Shown: positions 1 through 10,779 of the stretch, piece after piece
Layout of the letters: each line of letters begins with the position of its first letter
Numbering within the stretch: position 1 is the stretch's first letter
NCBI RefSeq assembly: GCF_000801105.2
Contig: NC_079517.1
Span: forward strand, 18,981,579-19,045,578
Direction of reading: 5' to 3'
DNA length: 64,000 nucleotides
Source: Raphanus sativus
Lineage: Eukaryota; Streptophyta; Magnoliopsida; Brassicales; Brassicaceae
Notes under the pieces: model-generated
The model's database searches: none
Seen by the model: the letters and a program-made list of their open reading frames with translations, nothing else
Told to the model about the DNA's origin: nothing
Translations under genes and position numbers: made by a program

Positions 1-670
1 GGATACTGTTCATCGGTTAGATGAATTTGTTGTCTGATCGACTGGATTCATCCTTAAGTTGGAGTAAGGGATTCCATTGTTTCTTCCCCACAGACGGCGC
101 CAATTGTGAGGGATTAAGCTCACCTCCTGATTTTAGGTCAGGTTAAGATTTAGGAAAAGGTTAGGGAAAGATAACGTGGGTTGAATCCCGTAAGAACTTA
201 TAAGATGAATGATGATTTTATTGATTCTTGATAAGAATTGTTTACAAGGAATGTTTTTGAGATTACAAAGAGATAATATTATTTAAGAGCTAATGTGTAT
301 GAATCGTAGAGAATGCGGATCCTTTGATTATTGTTTGATGTCTTCTTTAAATAGCCTCAGGCTCCGTCGGTTGCTACCAACAGGTTTCCGAGATCCTCTC
401 CGTGATTTGAGGGATTTGTAACAGCTTCCCTTTGACCGGGTCCTGCGCTTATTTATTTGTCCACGAGCTACCTCTTTGACCGGGTCCTGCGCCTGTTTAC
501 TTGTCAAGGAGCTGCCTCTTTTCCTTGACCTCTCTGATGAACATCTCTAGCTCACAGCCTCCGGATCTGACTTAGCTGTTTTTGAAGATTGAATTCATGA
601 TGGGCCTTTCGCGGCCCGTTATCATTTCTTATTGTCTATCACTAGCTAGGGGGCATATTTGGGCCCAACA
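1..670 (-). mobile_element. 5' end of a Gypsy-type LTR retrotransposon, cut by the window edge
   Basis: Read on the minus strand, a long terminal repeat runs from 670 (TGTTGGGCCC...) to 105 (...CTCACA). A tRNA-type primer binding site follows at 102-86 (TGGCGCCGTCTGTGGGG), and then internal sequence leaves the window at base 1. TG...CA ends followed directly by TGGCGCC are typical of plant Gypsy elements. No reading frame of useful length is visible in the 85 internal bases. The body and second LTR lie outside, so intactness cannot be judged. The Gypsy assignment rests on the primer binding site type only. Confidence 0.6.
105..670 (-). repeat. LTR (566 bp) of the Gypsy-type element
   Basis: The boundaries are set by TG at the outer end (669-670 on the complement) and CA at 105-106 just before the primer binding site. 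It contains two near-identical short blocks near 435-500 that share 'ctttgaccgggtcctgcgc', an internal duplication. No second copy is in the window, so the limits come from one end only. Confidence 0.55.
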
Positions 671-720
671 GAGATGAGCAACAACAATAGCCTCACATGG
701 AAGAAAGGTAGAAAAAAAGC

Positions 721-904
721 TATTACTTGTTTGAGATTTATCAAAAGAGAAAGTAGTCTCCATTCATTTTCTGTTATAGTTTCTGTTATAACAGTTACTC
801 TTCATAGACTCAGAGTAAACCGAATCAACAGTATTAAATCGGAAATGAATTAACAACATTAACCAATCTAAACCGTACTCTTTCTTCATACTTATACTCC
901 TATA
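721..904 (-). repeat. 3' LTR of the Copia element
   Basis: It is nearly collinear with 5428-5611, with a modest number of substitutions and no obvious indels. Its outer end is TATTAC on the plus strand, so on the element strand the LTR runs TAT...ATA instead of TG...CA. Confidence 0.9.
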
Positions 905-1316
905 GACCCCTTCCAGATGGCATGTTTGGGGAAAGTAATGACATCTTGCTGAGAATATAATGGAAAGGACCCGGATGTAGAGTAAACAAATCCACTAGTT
1001 GATCCATTGTACGCACATGAAGAGTTTTGATCAGTCCAGAGATCACCTTGTCACGCACTTTGTGGCAGTCACGTTCAAGGTGTTTAATTCTTTCATGAAA
1101 AATCGGGTTATTGGTAATGTGGATCGCAGCAGTAGAGTTGCAGTAGAAGGAAACTGACTGGCATTGAGGACCATCAAACTCAGCCAAAAGATTAACCAAC
1201 CATTCGACTTCTTTAACTGCAAAACTCATTGCTTTGTATTCTGATTCCGCATAAGAACATGAGACAGTGTCTTGTTTCTTATATTTCCAAGAAATAAGAG
1301 AAGTCCCAAGGAACAT
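900..1316 (-). pseudogene. Copia RNase H fragment
   Basis: The frame starts inside the RNase H domain and includes 'SCSYAESEYKAMSFAVKEVEW', the standard plant Copia motif with an active-site acidic residue. It then has 'CNSTAAIHITNNPIFHERIKH', where the usual DN is read as CN, so an active-site aspartate appears substituted. It overlaps the polypurine tract and runs into the 3' LTR. Confidence 0.83.
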
Positions 1317-1499
1317 ACAGAAGCCTGAAGTAAAACGTCTCGTGTCTTTACAAGAACTCCAGTTAGCATCTGTAAACGCTATATTAGGATCAGATCATTC
1401 GTTGCAGAGAAGAAAAATCTGAGGCCTATAGTGCCTTTGAAATAGTGAAGAACCTTGTGAGCTGCACGAAGATGTGACTTCCTCGGAGCAGAGGTGAAC

Positions 1500-2671
1500 T
1501 CAGAGCTTATTGATGGCGAAAGTAATATATGGTCTAGTGATAGTTAGATACATCAAACGACCAATCAACCTTCTGTAAGCTTCTGGTTCTTCCAATAATG
1601 GTTCATCACCATCTGAACGCAACTTAACATGATGATCCATAGGAATGGTTGAAGGTTTACAGGCAAGCAAGCCAGCATCTTCAAGTAATTCTATGGTGTA
1701 TTTCCTCTGACAAACAGATATTCTAGAACTTGAGCGAGCAATCTCAAGGCCAAAAAAATATTTCAAGGGGCCAAGATCACAAAGTTTGAAGAACTGCTTG
1801 AGATCTGTCTTTAGTTGCGTGACTTCATCATCATCATCATTAGAAGTGATTATAATATCATCAACGTATACTAGTACTGCAATGTACTTCCCATTGATGT
1901 TTATGTTGAACAGAGTATTATCCGTATATGATTTCTCAAAGTCAAGAGTCATCAATGTTGAACTGAACTTGAGAAACCATTAATGTGATGCTTGTTTTAA
2001 ACCATAAAGAGATTTACGTAGTCTACATACCGGATTAGAAGGTAGATTAACGTCTTCTTTAGGTGTGTATCCCGGTGGTAGTTTCATATATATCTCCTCT
2101 GTTAGATTTACATTGAGAAATGCATTAGAGATATCTAACTGAGTGAGACTCCCAGATTTAGCTGCTGCAACTGCAAGAATAGTCTTGACAGTAGTCATTT
2201 TGCAACTAGCGAGAAAGTTTCAACAAAATATATTCCTTCTTGATGAGTGTATCTTTTGGCAACTATGCGTGCTTTGTATCTCTCTAAAGTTCCATTTGCA
2301 TTCAACTTCACTTTGTAAACCCATTTACAACCAATGGCATGTTTACCAGACAGAAGAGAGCATATTTCCCATGTATCATTGGCCTCTAAAGTAATGAGTT
2401 CCTCATTAATTGCTTTGATCCATTCGTCAAATTTCTTTGCTTGAGTGAAAGATGATGGTTCCAAAAGGAGAGATACTGAGCAGACACAGGCTTTATACCC
2501 ATCAGAGAGCTGATTATACGAGAGATATGAAGCCAAAGGGTAAGGTATATCTGTCCCAGTCATATTGCAGTAATAGTCATGTAAGTATGAATGAGGTTTA
2601 GATACCCTTTTAGCATCTTCTGAACCGGATTGAGAAGATGAAGAAGGACTGTCCTGTGAAGTTTCTTTCAC
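1500..2671 (-). pseudogene. Copia reverse transcriptase, three broken frames
   Basis: Three consecutive frames cover one RVT_2 domain. 2671-2195 has 'WVYKVKLNANGTLERYKARI', 2198-1980 has the 'LDISNAFLNVNLTEEIYM' and 'RLRKSLYGLKQA' blocks, and 1955-1500 has the active-site 'VYVDDIIITSND' motif. Frameshifts separate them and a stop interrupts the 1955-1980 junction. This is the catalytic core for copying element RNA, here non-functional. Confidence 0.88.
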
Positions 2672-2890
2672 ATTAGTGGAATCAGTGTGTTCAACATCAG
2701 TAATCTCTCTTGAATATCCATTATAGAGAAGAAATCCGAAGCAGAATCTTTGTCAAAAGAAGCAAATGGAAATATGTCTTCATGAAAAACCACATCTCTA
2801 GATGTGAATGTCATTTGTTTCAAGATTCAGAAGCTTATAACCTTTGTATCTTGCAGGATAACCAATCATGACACAAGGTTTTGCTCTGGG

Positions 2891-3223
2891 TTAAAACTTA
2901 TGACGTTTCTTGGAGCTTGTAGAGTAGTAGAGAAGACAACCAAATACTTGTAGACCTCTATAATCAGGCACCTTTGAGGTTAACATCTGAAACAATGATT
3001 TGTTGTTCAACAATGGTGTAGAAATCCTGTCGATCAAGAATACCGCTGTAAGAATGCAGTCACCCCAAAACTCAAGTGGAAGATGTGATTGGAACATCAA
3101 AGCTCTCACCATATTTAGTATATGTTGATGCTTGCGTTCCACCACCGAGTTTTGTTGTGGTGTTTCAGGACAAGAGTGAAAGGACTGAATCCCGTTAAAT
3201 CGAAACAACTCTGCAAATTTCAA
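2891..3223 (-). pseudogene. Copia integrase core fragment
   Basis: The 110-codon frame carries the end of the rve integrase core, including the third acidic site in '[20 protein letters not shown]', and then the usual '[19 protein letters not shown]' stretch. The upstream DD part lies in a different frame with disruptions, so the catalytic triad is not encoded in one piece. Confidence 0.82.
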
Positions 3224-3372
3224 TTATGGAGATTTGTCTGATCTCACTGCTTTCACCGTAGTCTGAAACTGATTTTCAATCATCTTCAAGAAGCCAGGAA
3301 AGACCTGCAACACTTCAGACTTAATACGCAAGAGATACACCCAACTGACTCTTGTGTGGTCATCTACTATAG

Positions 3373-4152
3373 TCAAGAAATGTTTATATCCTTCTGAAGT
3401 TGATACGGAAAACGGACCCAGAGAACAATGTGTGGCAAATCAAAAGCATTATCACGCATGTTGTCTCGAGAGACATAAAGAAGATGCTTTTGTTTTGCTA
3501 AGGGGCAAATGACATATTGAAAGGTTTCTTTATTCTTTTGCTTAAGACCAAGTACATCTGTTACTACAGTAATCCTTTCTACAGATGGGTAGCCTATTGT
3601 TCCATAGAGGAGTATCAAGAACAACATTAATTGAAACGTCAAATCTTGAGTTGAGGTTCCAATGATTGAAGAAGCTTCCAAGACATACAAGTTTGTGATC
3701 TCCTCACAGTGACCAATCATCAATCCTTTGATAGGATCATGTATTAGACAAGTTGAATGGTCAAAACTGACACGACATTTTAAATCTTTGGTGAGTTGAC
3801 TGATACTCAAAAGATTGAGTCGAAAGTCAGGAATGAATAAGACGTTATTCAATATAAGATACTCATTCAGGTGTATATGTCCAATGCCTTTAATCTTGAC
3901 ACATATTCTAGTAGGAAGCGTAACTGATCTATCAAGGGTATTAATTAAGCTTAGAAACAGATTACGATCATGAGAGACATGATGTGTTGCTCCACTATCA
4001 GTGATCCACGATTGAGATGTCAAACAATTACCAGTAGCTCTCAATATTCCCACAAAACATAGTGAGGAAGTAGAGAAAGCCATACCCGGTAATGCTGTGA
4101 TAGGTCCCATTGATGTCGAAGGTGTAGATGCAGAGGCGAAGTTCATACTCAA
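3373..4152 (-). pseudogene. Copia protease and pre-integrase region, broken
   Basis: The segment contains the aspartic protease motif DSGATHHVSHD at about residues 52-62 and the LLSISQLTKDL motif that normally follows it. It continues toward the GAG-pre-integrase region. The typical HxxxH-CxxC integrase zinc site is only partly recognisable, and the frame is lost before the integrase core. It is part of the pol region of the 721-5611 element. Confidence 0.8.
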
Positions 4153-4327
4153 CTAATTATTAAAGTAAGCGATGACACTCTGTATCTGATCCTTGGACAA
4201 CGTGTTGATCATCTCTGGAACATTAATATCAGAAACTGTAGAGTCCTATAGAGCAAGCTGAGCAACGACTGGTTTGACTTGGTGTTTATCAGACTGTTTA
4301 GTCTTATGCGTGGAAACCAGGTGGATA

Positions 4328-5371
4328 TCAGTGGATCTTGTAACATTTGTCCACAATATGACCATTGTATCCACAATGAGAGCTTATAGGGCATTGCTTC
4401 TGATTGTTATAAGTTACATTGATCAAGGGTTGAGCATTGTCTTGTGCAGTCATTTGAAACACATTAACATTCTGAATTGGATTGATGTTGCGTTGACGGT
4501 GGTCTTGATCAAGCAAGTTATAAACTTCACAAATATTGGGATCATTCTTCTTCATGATAATTTGACTTCGAGCATTTGAATATGACTCATTAAGACCAGC
4601 TAGAAAATTAATGATCTTCGCATGATCTGCCTTTGTAGCAGTAGCTTTGCAACAGTTACACCTTTGACACGTTTCAACACAATATGTTTCATCAAGATCA
4701 TCCCACAGAGTCTTCAGCTTTGTATAGTATGTTGAAAGATCTATGTTGCCTTGTTGGAGAGACCAAATTTGTTGGGTCAATTGGTAGGATCTTAGCAAGT
4801 TTTTGATGTGGAATCGGATTGTTAAGTCCTTCCAAATCCCAGAAGCATCATGAAAGCGTAAGATGCTGCCATAGATCTGCTTTGTGACAGAGTTCAAAAT
4901 CCAAGATTTGACCATACTATTGCACCGTGACCATATACGATAATGAGGATGCGTTTCAATAGGCCTAGGAAACGAACCATCAACAAAAGCTAGCTTGTTC
5001 TTTACCTCTAACGCGATCGTAATAGATATGATCCAAGTGTTATAGTTGGTTCCATCAAGTACCTCAGAGATAAGCGAAGTTCCTGGATTATCACCACTCG
5101 TGAGGAAGTATGGTGAATATTGAATTCCATCAAAATCGAACGCTTCACGAGGAATTATTTGTGGAATCTGAACATTTGAGGAAGACGGATTCGCCACAAA
5201 GGTCATCGGAACGGGTGGATATTGTACGGAGGTAGATCGAGTTGAAACGACCTGCTGATGTAGCTGTTCTTCTCGTTGATCTTCGAAGAGTAACCATTTT
5301 GAGCTGAAGAATGGCGGAATGACCGTAGAAACTCTGAGATGATGAATCAATCGGAGATTAATTCCGATCAA
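4328..5371 (-). pseudogene. gag: Copia Gag (UBN2-type), 347 codons open
   Basis: The frame holds the plant Copia Gag pattern: 'LDGTNYNTWIISITIALEV' near residue 108, then 'FVDGSFPRP', an LRSYQLTQQIWSLQQG block and an LNESYSNARSQI block. It ends with a zinc-knuckle remnant around residues 327-343. The knuckle reads SSHCGYNGHIVDKC, so the first cysteine of the usual CxxCx4Hx4C pattern is a serine. The frame then breaks, so Gag is not continuous with the downstream protease. Gag packages element RNA in the cytoplasm. Confidence 0.85.
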
Positions 5372-5414
5372 CGGCGGAGACGGTGGAGGGTCGTATCATT
5401 GATTGTAGTTTCAA

Positions 5415-5427
5415 CGCTCTGATACCA
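5415..5427 (-). other. Copia primer binding site (tRNA-Met type)
   Basis: The minus strand reads TGGTATCAGAGCG, the usual plant Copia primer site complementary to initiator tRNA-Met, with zero gap to the LTR end. Confidence 0.9.
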
Positions 5428-5611
5428 TATTATTTGTTTGAGATTTATCGAAAGAGAAAATAATCTCCATTCATTTTCTTTTACAGTTTCTCTTACAACA
5501 ATTACTCTTTATAGACTCAGAGTAAACCGAATCAACAGTATTAAACCGGAAATGAATTAACAACATTAACCAATCTAAATCGTAGTCACTCTTCATACTT
5601 ATACTCCAATA
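5428..5611 (-). repeat. 5' LTR of the Copia element
   Basis: This partner of 721-904 abuts the primer binding site at 5427. Element-strand ends are TATTGGAG... and ...AATA. The adjacency to TGGTATCAGAGCG fixes the inner boundary without relying on TG/CA. Confidence 0.9.
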
Positions 5612-5616
5612 GAAGC

Positions 5617-7588
5617 ATTTACAAGGGATGGAGATGGTGATGATGGTTTAACCCACTCTAGCCACGATCTGAAGAAAAGGAGGCTTAGATTTGAAGAAGG
5701 AGAAATATATACGAGAACAAGGTTACATGGTTAGGTTAGAAAAATAAGTGGGTTTGGGATTAATAGTAAAAATAAATAAATTTAAACCAAACCAAATGGT
5801 TTAGAAATAAAAAAAAAAAAGAAAAACTGGATTTAGAAAATAAACTCGAGAGTTAGGGTCGTTACAGATGCAATCTCAGTTCCATCGGGCTACCAGCTCA
5901 GCTCCTGAAGTGGATAGAGTCATAGAAGAAACTCAGAGGACGAAATTCACATATTTTATCACCAGCAACATCCCATACATAAAACTCAAGATCCCCCCCC
6001 CCCCCCCCCCATAAGATGGAAAATTAGACTCCCACGTTCATGTGAGCGCTTTTTGCATCGCTATGGGGCGAACTCGTTTTTAAAAGAACTTGGCAAAGCT
6101 TATAGATATTCTGAACATTGAACAAATTTTGCAATTGATTTATATGGTGACACATAAGCAAAATTAATAGTCTAATTAGCTAATACATAAGTAAATGGTC
6201 TTTTTTAATGTTTACAAAATTGAGGTTACTATTTTTAATGTTCCTCCTTTAATATATAAGGGATATGTTGGAAGTGGAGCTAGAAAGACAACATATATTT
6301 ATTTATATGTATCCCTTTAATATTAAAACAGAAGCAAAAAACAAGAGTAACCTTAAAATTGATACTTATTTACTTGATTGCCATAATGACGACGTGTCGC
6401 TCTAAGAATCCTTCTCAGCCCTGTTTTTAAAAAAACTTTTGTAAACTAGATATATTACACCTTCTGCCATTGGTAAGTTAAGTCATATATATTTTAAGAT
6501 AAAGTATAAAGCATGATCCGCTTATCTTTCGGATATTACTCACCTCCCTGTAATAAATTCATTGTAAACCGATTGGTTAACACAAGAAGCCTGATTAGAG
6601 ATTCATCTGTGTTATCAATTTAGAACTTTTTAAAAAAAATCCAAATTCGAATAAATGACTTTGTTCTGTTTTTTTTTTTTGTAAATCCAACATTAATTTG
6701 TTTTGTAGTTTTATATAATATACAGTGTCGAATTTTATTATATTGTTTTCAAATAATATTACTTACGTGCATGACATTAGAGATGAACCAAGATGTGTTT
6801 TTTTGGTATAATATACAGTTTCTAATTTCAATTTCAAATATAAATTTAAATGAAATTTCTTTAGTGCATCACATTAGAGATGAACCAAGAACAGTTTTTT
6901 GTATAATAAATAGTTTCGAATTTAAAATTCAAAATAAATATTCAGAGTTCACGTAATTAGGGTCCCGTGATTTCTGTCAAATACGTGACAATCAAGTGAA
7001 TGCTTAGGTATAGAAACTTCATGTAATCAGTGTCTCGTGATTTGTACAATAATAACACTTTCTATATTCTCACCTCACTGACTATACGTAATTATATAGG
7101 ATTTGAATGAATTTTAATGATATTTATATAGGATCCGAAATTAGATATCCCTATAATCATTTCGTCACAATCACTTTATTCTCATGATTATGGTAGATTG
7201 CAGGTATTGGGCTAATCACATATTTATAGAAAGGACAACTATTTTACACGTATGTCATATCAAAATCAACCATAATTGATATAAATTAAATATTGATGTA
7301 AATATTGATATCAAGATTGAGTGATTTATGAGTCGTATATTATTCATTAATTACTAAATGTGTACTGTTATGGGTATATATAAGAGTTTACATCTAGAGC
7401 AAATATGCATTCTAAAGTCAGTATCATCTCTAAAACTCATGTTCAGTGCAAAGCGTAAACAATGAACAGCAGAATTCAGTTTTCATTGATTAATATGCAG
7501 TATGTATTCTTATTCATCTTTTTGTACAAGGCTCGAGTACTAACTTAGATTGAATACTGACTAAAACCCATTATTATACTATTTGCAG
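5617..7588. other. AT-rich intergenic sequence with a poly-C run and a degenerate tandem repeat
   Basis: No gene is recognisable. The stretch contains an 18-base C homopolymer at 5993-6010. Near 6690-6950 about two and a half diverged copies of a ~97-bp unit occur; copies starting at 6767 and 6864 share 'acattagagatgaaccaaga'. The rest looks like old transposon sequence. Confidence 0.6.
5993..6010. repeat. Poly-C homopolymer (18 C)
   Basis: An uninterrupted run of 18 C lies in otherwise AT-rich DNA. Long G/C homopolymers are rare in plant nuclear DNA and prone to sequencing error, so the exact length is uncertain. Confidence 0.9.
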
Positions 7589-7900
7589 GTTCACACAGAT
7601 CAAGTGTGTGGCCTATGGAACTATTGCTCAACAGTTACATGATTTCTAGACCTTTAATGATGCTTATGTTGTACTTTGTGTTTTACAGTTTTGGCGAATT
7701 GATTGGGGAGAAGGTAACTTACTGACCGATTTTTTACAGAGTGATTATGTATCATATATAAAATTAATTTTGTTAATCAATCTAAAGAATTTTTTTTTAT
7801 ATGCAAAGGTGGCTTCAAGAATGTGACTAACATTGAAGGGATTTCTAAAATTATGTGACCCTGAAGATGTTCAAAAAATACAGACCTTTGGGAAGAGGTA
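7589..7900 (+). pseudogene. RPA1-like OB-fold protein fragment, probably Helitron cargo
   Basis: Two exon-like blocks can be read. 7590-7712 gives 'FTQIKCVAYGTIAQQLHDF', a stop, then 'YVVLCVLQFWRIDWGEG'. 7805-7900 gives 'FKNVTNIEGISKI' and, after a frameshift, 'DPEDVQKIQTFGKR'. The order matches the plant family of replication protein A 70-kDa-like OB-fold proteins, versions of which occur in plant Helitrons. The blocks lie on the same strand as the Helitron 3' end at 9229. An internal stop and frameshift make it a pseudogene. The family call is by pattern memory only. Confidence 0.55.
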
Positions 7901-9190
7901 ATGGCCATATAAAGGAGCACAAGTCTATCCGCTTTAAAATATTAAATAATTTTTGATTAGTTTTTTTTCTTTCTTTTATTTTATCTCACTGCTTTCTGAA
8001 GACATCTCTGTAGACATCTTCTAGAGGCTTATATTGTTATTTCTACTATTTCCAGCACTTTATTTCTTTTCTGTTAAACATTTTTATTTTATCTTATCAT
8101 TGAGTATTTCCTTGAATTAAGCTTTTTCACCCGTCAAGTTACGTGAAGAAGATTCAATTGTTTTCTCAATTTTATTTTTTGCTCAATCAGTCGTTTAGTT
8201 ATTATTATATTAAAGTGATTTCAAATTGACAAACTGATCGTACTATCACAAAAGCATCTCCTTAATATTCTACCTGCCTATTTTTTACAGCAAACTATAT
8301 TATCATTACTTGATGAATGAAGTATATTTGATTGGTTTCTAAGTTCCATTAGTACATGTAATAATCAGTGACCACCAATTAGATTGTTGGGAAGCAGAAC
8401 CGTCAAGCACAAGATGATGTCGTTTCGGGAGAAGATTACGAGGAGTCTCAAATCGACTCTACAGAGGAGACGCGCGAGCTGGATCTCGGGTAATGGCTCA
8501 ACCACCCCACAACATCATTCAAGGAAGTCGTCTCCGCCGTCATCCAGGCCCAGTCACCGAGATCCACCATGATCTGCAACAATTTTGATCGCCTGTAAAT
8601 AAATTGAGAATCAAACCAAAAGAAGACAAATAAGGAATAATCAAATCTCACATGTACTAATCGGTGAGAGTACAACATTTATCTTCTTTGAAAACTGGTA
8701 CAATTAATATTTATGTTCTATCGATTGAAGAACAACGATAACCCTGATCCTCTTTTGTATTTTTTTTATTAAACCGGAAAATATGAGGATGGCGATATGC
8801 TTTTTCTCTATTCAAATGCCGTGTACAATAATGAGACATTCGTTTTCGCACATGTCAGTTATTGGGTTTTGTTTATGAAGCCCATCAGTTCAAACACGAC
8901 TTTGGGCTCATGACAATGTTTATAGTTTTACAAATAATCGTTTTCACTTTGGTCCATATATTTCATGTTTAGTTTTGAAAATTGTAAAATGTGTAATGTA
9001 TTATATACTTTAAATTATTTTTCATTATAATTTATGTTACACTTAACATTTATTAATTCTTTACCCCAAAACTGATTTCAATATTGTAAATGCTTTTAAT
9101 ATTGGTCGTTTCTAATAAACTGATTATTAAAATCTAAACCAAAATCTAAATTAAAATTTTAAAGTCAAATGTAATATTTTTTTTTAATTG
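7901..9190. other. Intergenic, Helitron interior candidate
   Basis: No gene is identified. A GC-richer island at 8380-8590 reads in one frame as an acidic stretch (DDVVSGEDYEESQIDSTEE) followed by a stop and 'FKEVVSAVIQAQSPRST'. It looks like a captured or decayed exon, but I cannot name it. The remainder is AT-rich. Confidence 0.4.
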
Positions 9191-9194
9191 TATA

Positions 9195-9229
9195 GTTTCA
9201 TCCCGTGCAGGGCGCGGGTCTCAACCTAG
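9195..9229 (+). mobile_element. Helitron 3' terminus
   Basis: A GC-rich hairpin-like block (cccgtgcagggcgcggg) lies 9 bases before CTAG (9226-9229), and the next base is T. This is the standard plant Helitron 3' end: hairpin, then CTRR, inserted before T. The 5' TC end was not located, so only the terminus is annotated. Upstream sequence, possibly including the RPA-like fragment, would belong to it. Confidence 0.65.
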
Positions 9230-9704
9230 TAATATAATATAATGGTTTGGACATGAAACCATTTTTGTAATGAGATTAATAAATGAATGAAGAAAATTTT
9301 CTAGTTTTTAAGAATTTGGGCCAATTTCGTTTGGACCTTTTCTGTAAATTTCAGTTTGTATTTAGGTTTGGTTTTAATAAAGATGACAAAAAGAAAAGAA
9401 TTCAGTTCCCATGAGTTTTTGACCAATTTAATGATTCAATAAAGAGAAAACACCTCTTCCATGTTCAAAATCATAAGTATCGAACAACTCGAAGCAAAAT
9501 GCACCGTTCCGATATACACCAAATTCCAACGTCATTTTTATAAATGCTTTCATTAATAATATAATAGAAAGACATTTAGACTATTTTATTTTCTTGTTTT
9601 CGGAAAAAAATTAAGGGCAAAACTGACAAGACGTTACGAAGCTCCATAGTTGGTGGTGGTCGAGATCCGGCGTCGACGGGTTTCCTCCTTCTCCTCCTCC
9701 GATA

Positions 9705-10004
9705 ATGATGATGATGAAGATTCCGAGCGGCGTTGTCGCTTCAGTCATTGCCTTCTCCACCGCCGCTCTCTCTTCTTCTTCCTCAGCTATTCCACCGATC
9801 TCTCCTAAGGTAGGTTTCCTCTTTTTAGCATTCGCGATTACAGATCTGCTCTAGGTTCCTGGTCTCATATGATATACACATATATATATATATACATGTT
9901 GAATTTGGAATGAAATGAATGAACAGGGCTGGGAATCGAGGAAGATGGAGCCTAGATTTGATGGGTTGAGGTTCATAGAGACGCTGGTCACAGCACACAG
10001 ATAG
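9705..10004 (+). CDS. Small conserved plant protein, 60 aa, two exons
   Basis: Exon 1 (9705-9809) begins with four ATG codons and encodes 'KIPSGVVASVIAFSTAALSS' plus a Ser/Pro stretch. A GT-AG intron (9810-9926) follows, and exon 2 (9927-10004) ends in 'PRFDGLRFIETLVTAHR'. That C-terminal block is the signature of a short plant-only protein family of unknown function. The N-terminus is hydrophobic and could be a signal anchor. It sits 776 bp upstream of the glucanase on the same strand, as I recall for At5g42110/At5g42100. The first ATG is taken as start; any of the four in-frame ATGs could serve. Confidence 0.7.
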
Positions 10005-10779
10005 ATAGATAGATTCATTATCACTTTTGGCCTTTGGTGCTGCAAAAGCTTTGTCCTGTTGTCTTCTATTATACTTTATACCGAAACAGTCTCTCTTTTA
10101 CAATTAACATTTGTGTACTGAGACTTGTATCGTTCTTTTCTTTATTTTATTTGCCCCCTTTGCTTCAAGGGTTAGGCTAAATTGTGAGCCAATCAACTGC
10201 CATTCAGTTATGTTTTTTTCGTATTTTTTTTTTTGGTATGAGCCCAAACATGTATTGAGTTTGTCAAAACTTGTAGATTTATTTGTAAAAAGAGAAACTC
10301 TTAAAAAGGAGGGTTTAGTTTGATTGTATTGGAAATACTAGTTGAAGCAATAAGAGTGAGAATATAGTAGTATATGTTAAAGTTGAGTTTTACATTCAAA
10401 TCGAGAATAGGTTTGTGTCTTTCTCCTCCATGTAGCTGTCACAAATACGAACCAGCAAGTGTGTTGTGTAACAAGAGCATCAAGACAAGAATGATCTGTC
10501 ATGAGAAGAAGTAAGAATCCGAGGGCAAGCAAATTGCAATTAAAACATGAAAGATGCTCTCTCTGCTCCAGAGACACCGACTTACAGCTCATCAAAACCA
10601 ACACTACTCTCTCTCTTTCTTCCTTTTCATTATTTCTTTATTACTTACTGTTTTGTTTGTTTACTTTGAAATTTAGTGAAATCCTAACGCTCTGGCCCCA
10701 TCCTTGCCTCCTCTATCATCTATCTCCCTACAACCACTCACTACTCTTTCTCTCTCTCTTTACTCCCTCACTTCTATCA
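10005..10779 (+). other. Intergenic space and promoter/5'UTR of the glucanase gene
   Basis: No further gene is seen. The last ~200 bases before the ATG at 10780 are pyrimidine-rich (CT-repeat blocks at 10600-10610 and 10745-10765), as in many crucifer 5' leaders. The reading frame stays open upstream of 10780, but that upstream part lacks glucanase similarity. Confidence 0.5.

Larger units (their letters stand above)
721..5611 (-). mobile_element. Ty1/Copia LTR retrotransposon, complete ends, decayed coding region
   Basis: Two 184-bp direct repeats (721-904 and 5428-5611) flank broken gag, protease, integrase, reverse transcriptase and RNase H frames, all on the minus strand in Copia order. 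A tRNA-Met primer site (TGGTATCAGAGCG) lies at 5427-5415, directly against the 5' LTR. A purine-rich tract (GGAAGGGGTC on the minus strand) lies at 914-905 before the 3' LTR. Flanking 5-mers aaagc (716-720) and gaagc (5612-5616) look like a target duplication with one change. Several LTR differences plus stops and frameshifts show it is old and cannot move by itself. Confidence 0.92.

Noticed and set aside
10501..10779. In-frame extension upstream of the glucanase ATG
   Set aside because: It is open by chance; it lacks glucanase similarity and would bury the signal peptide that starts at 10780.
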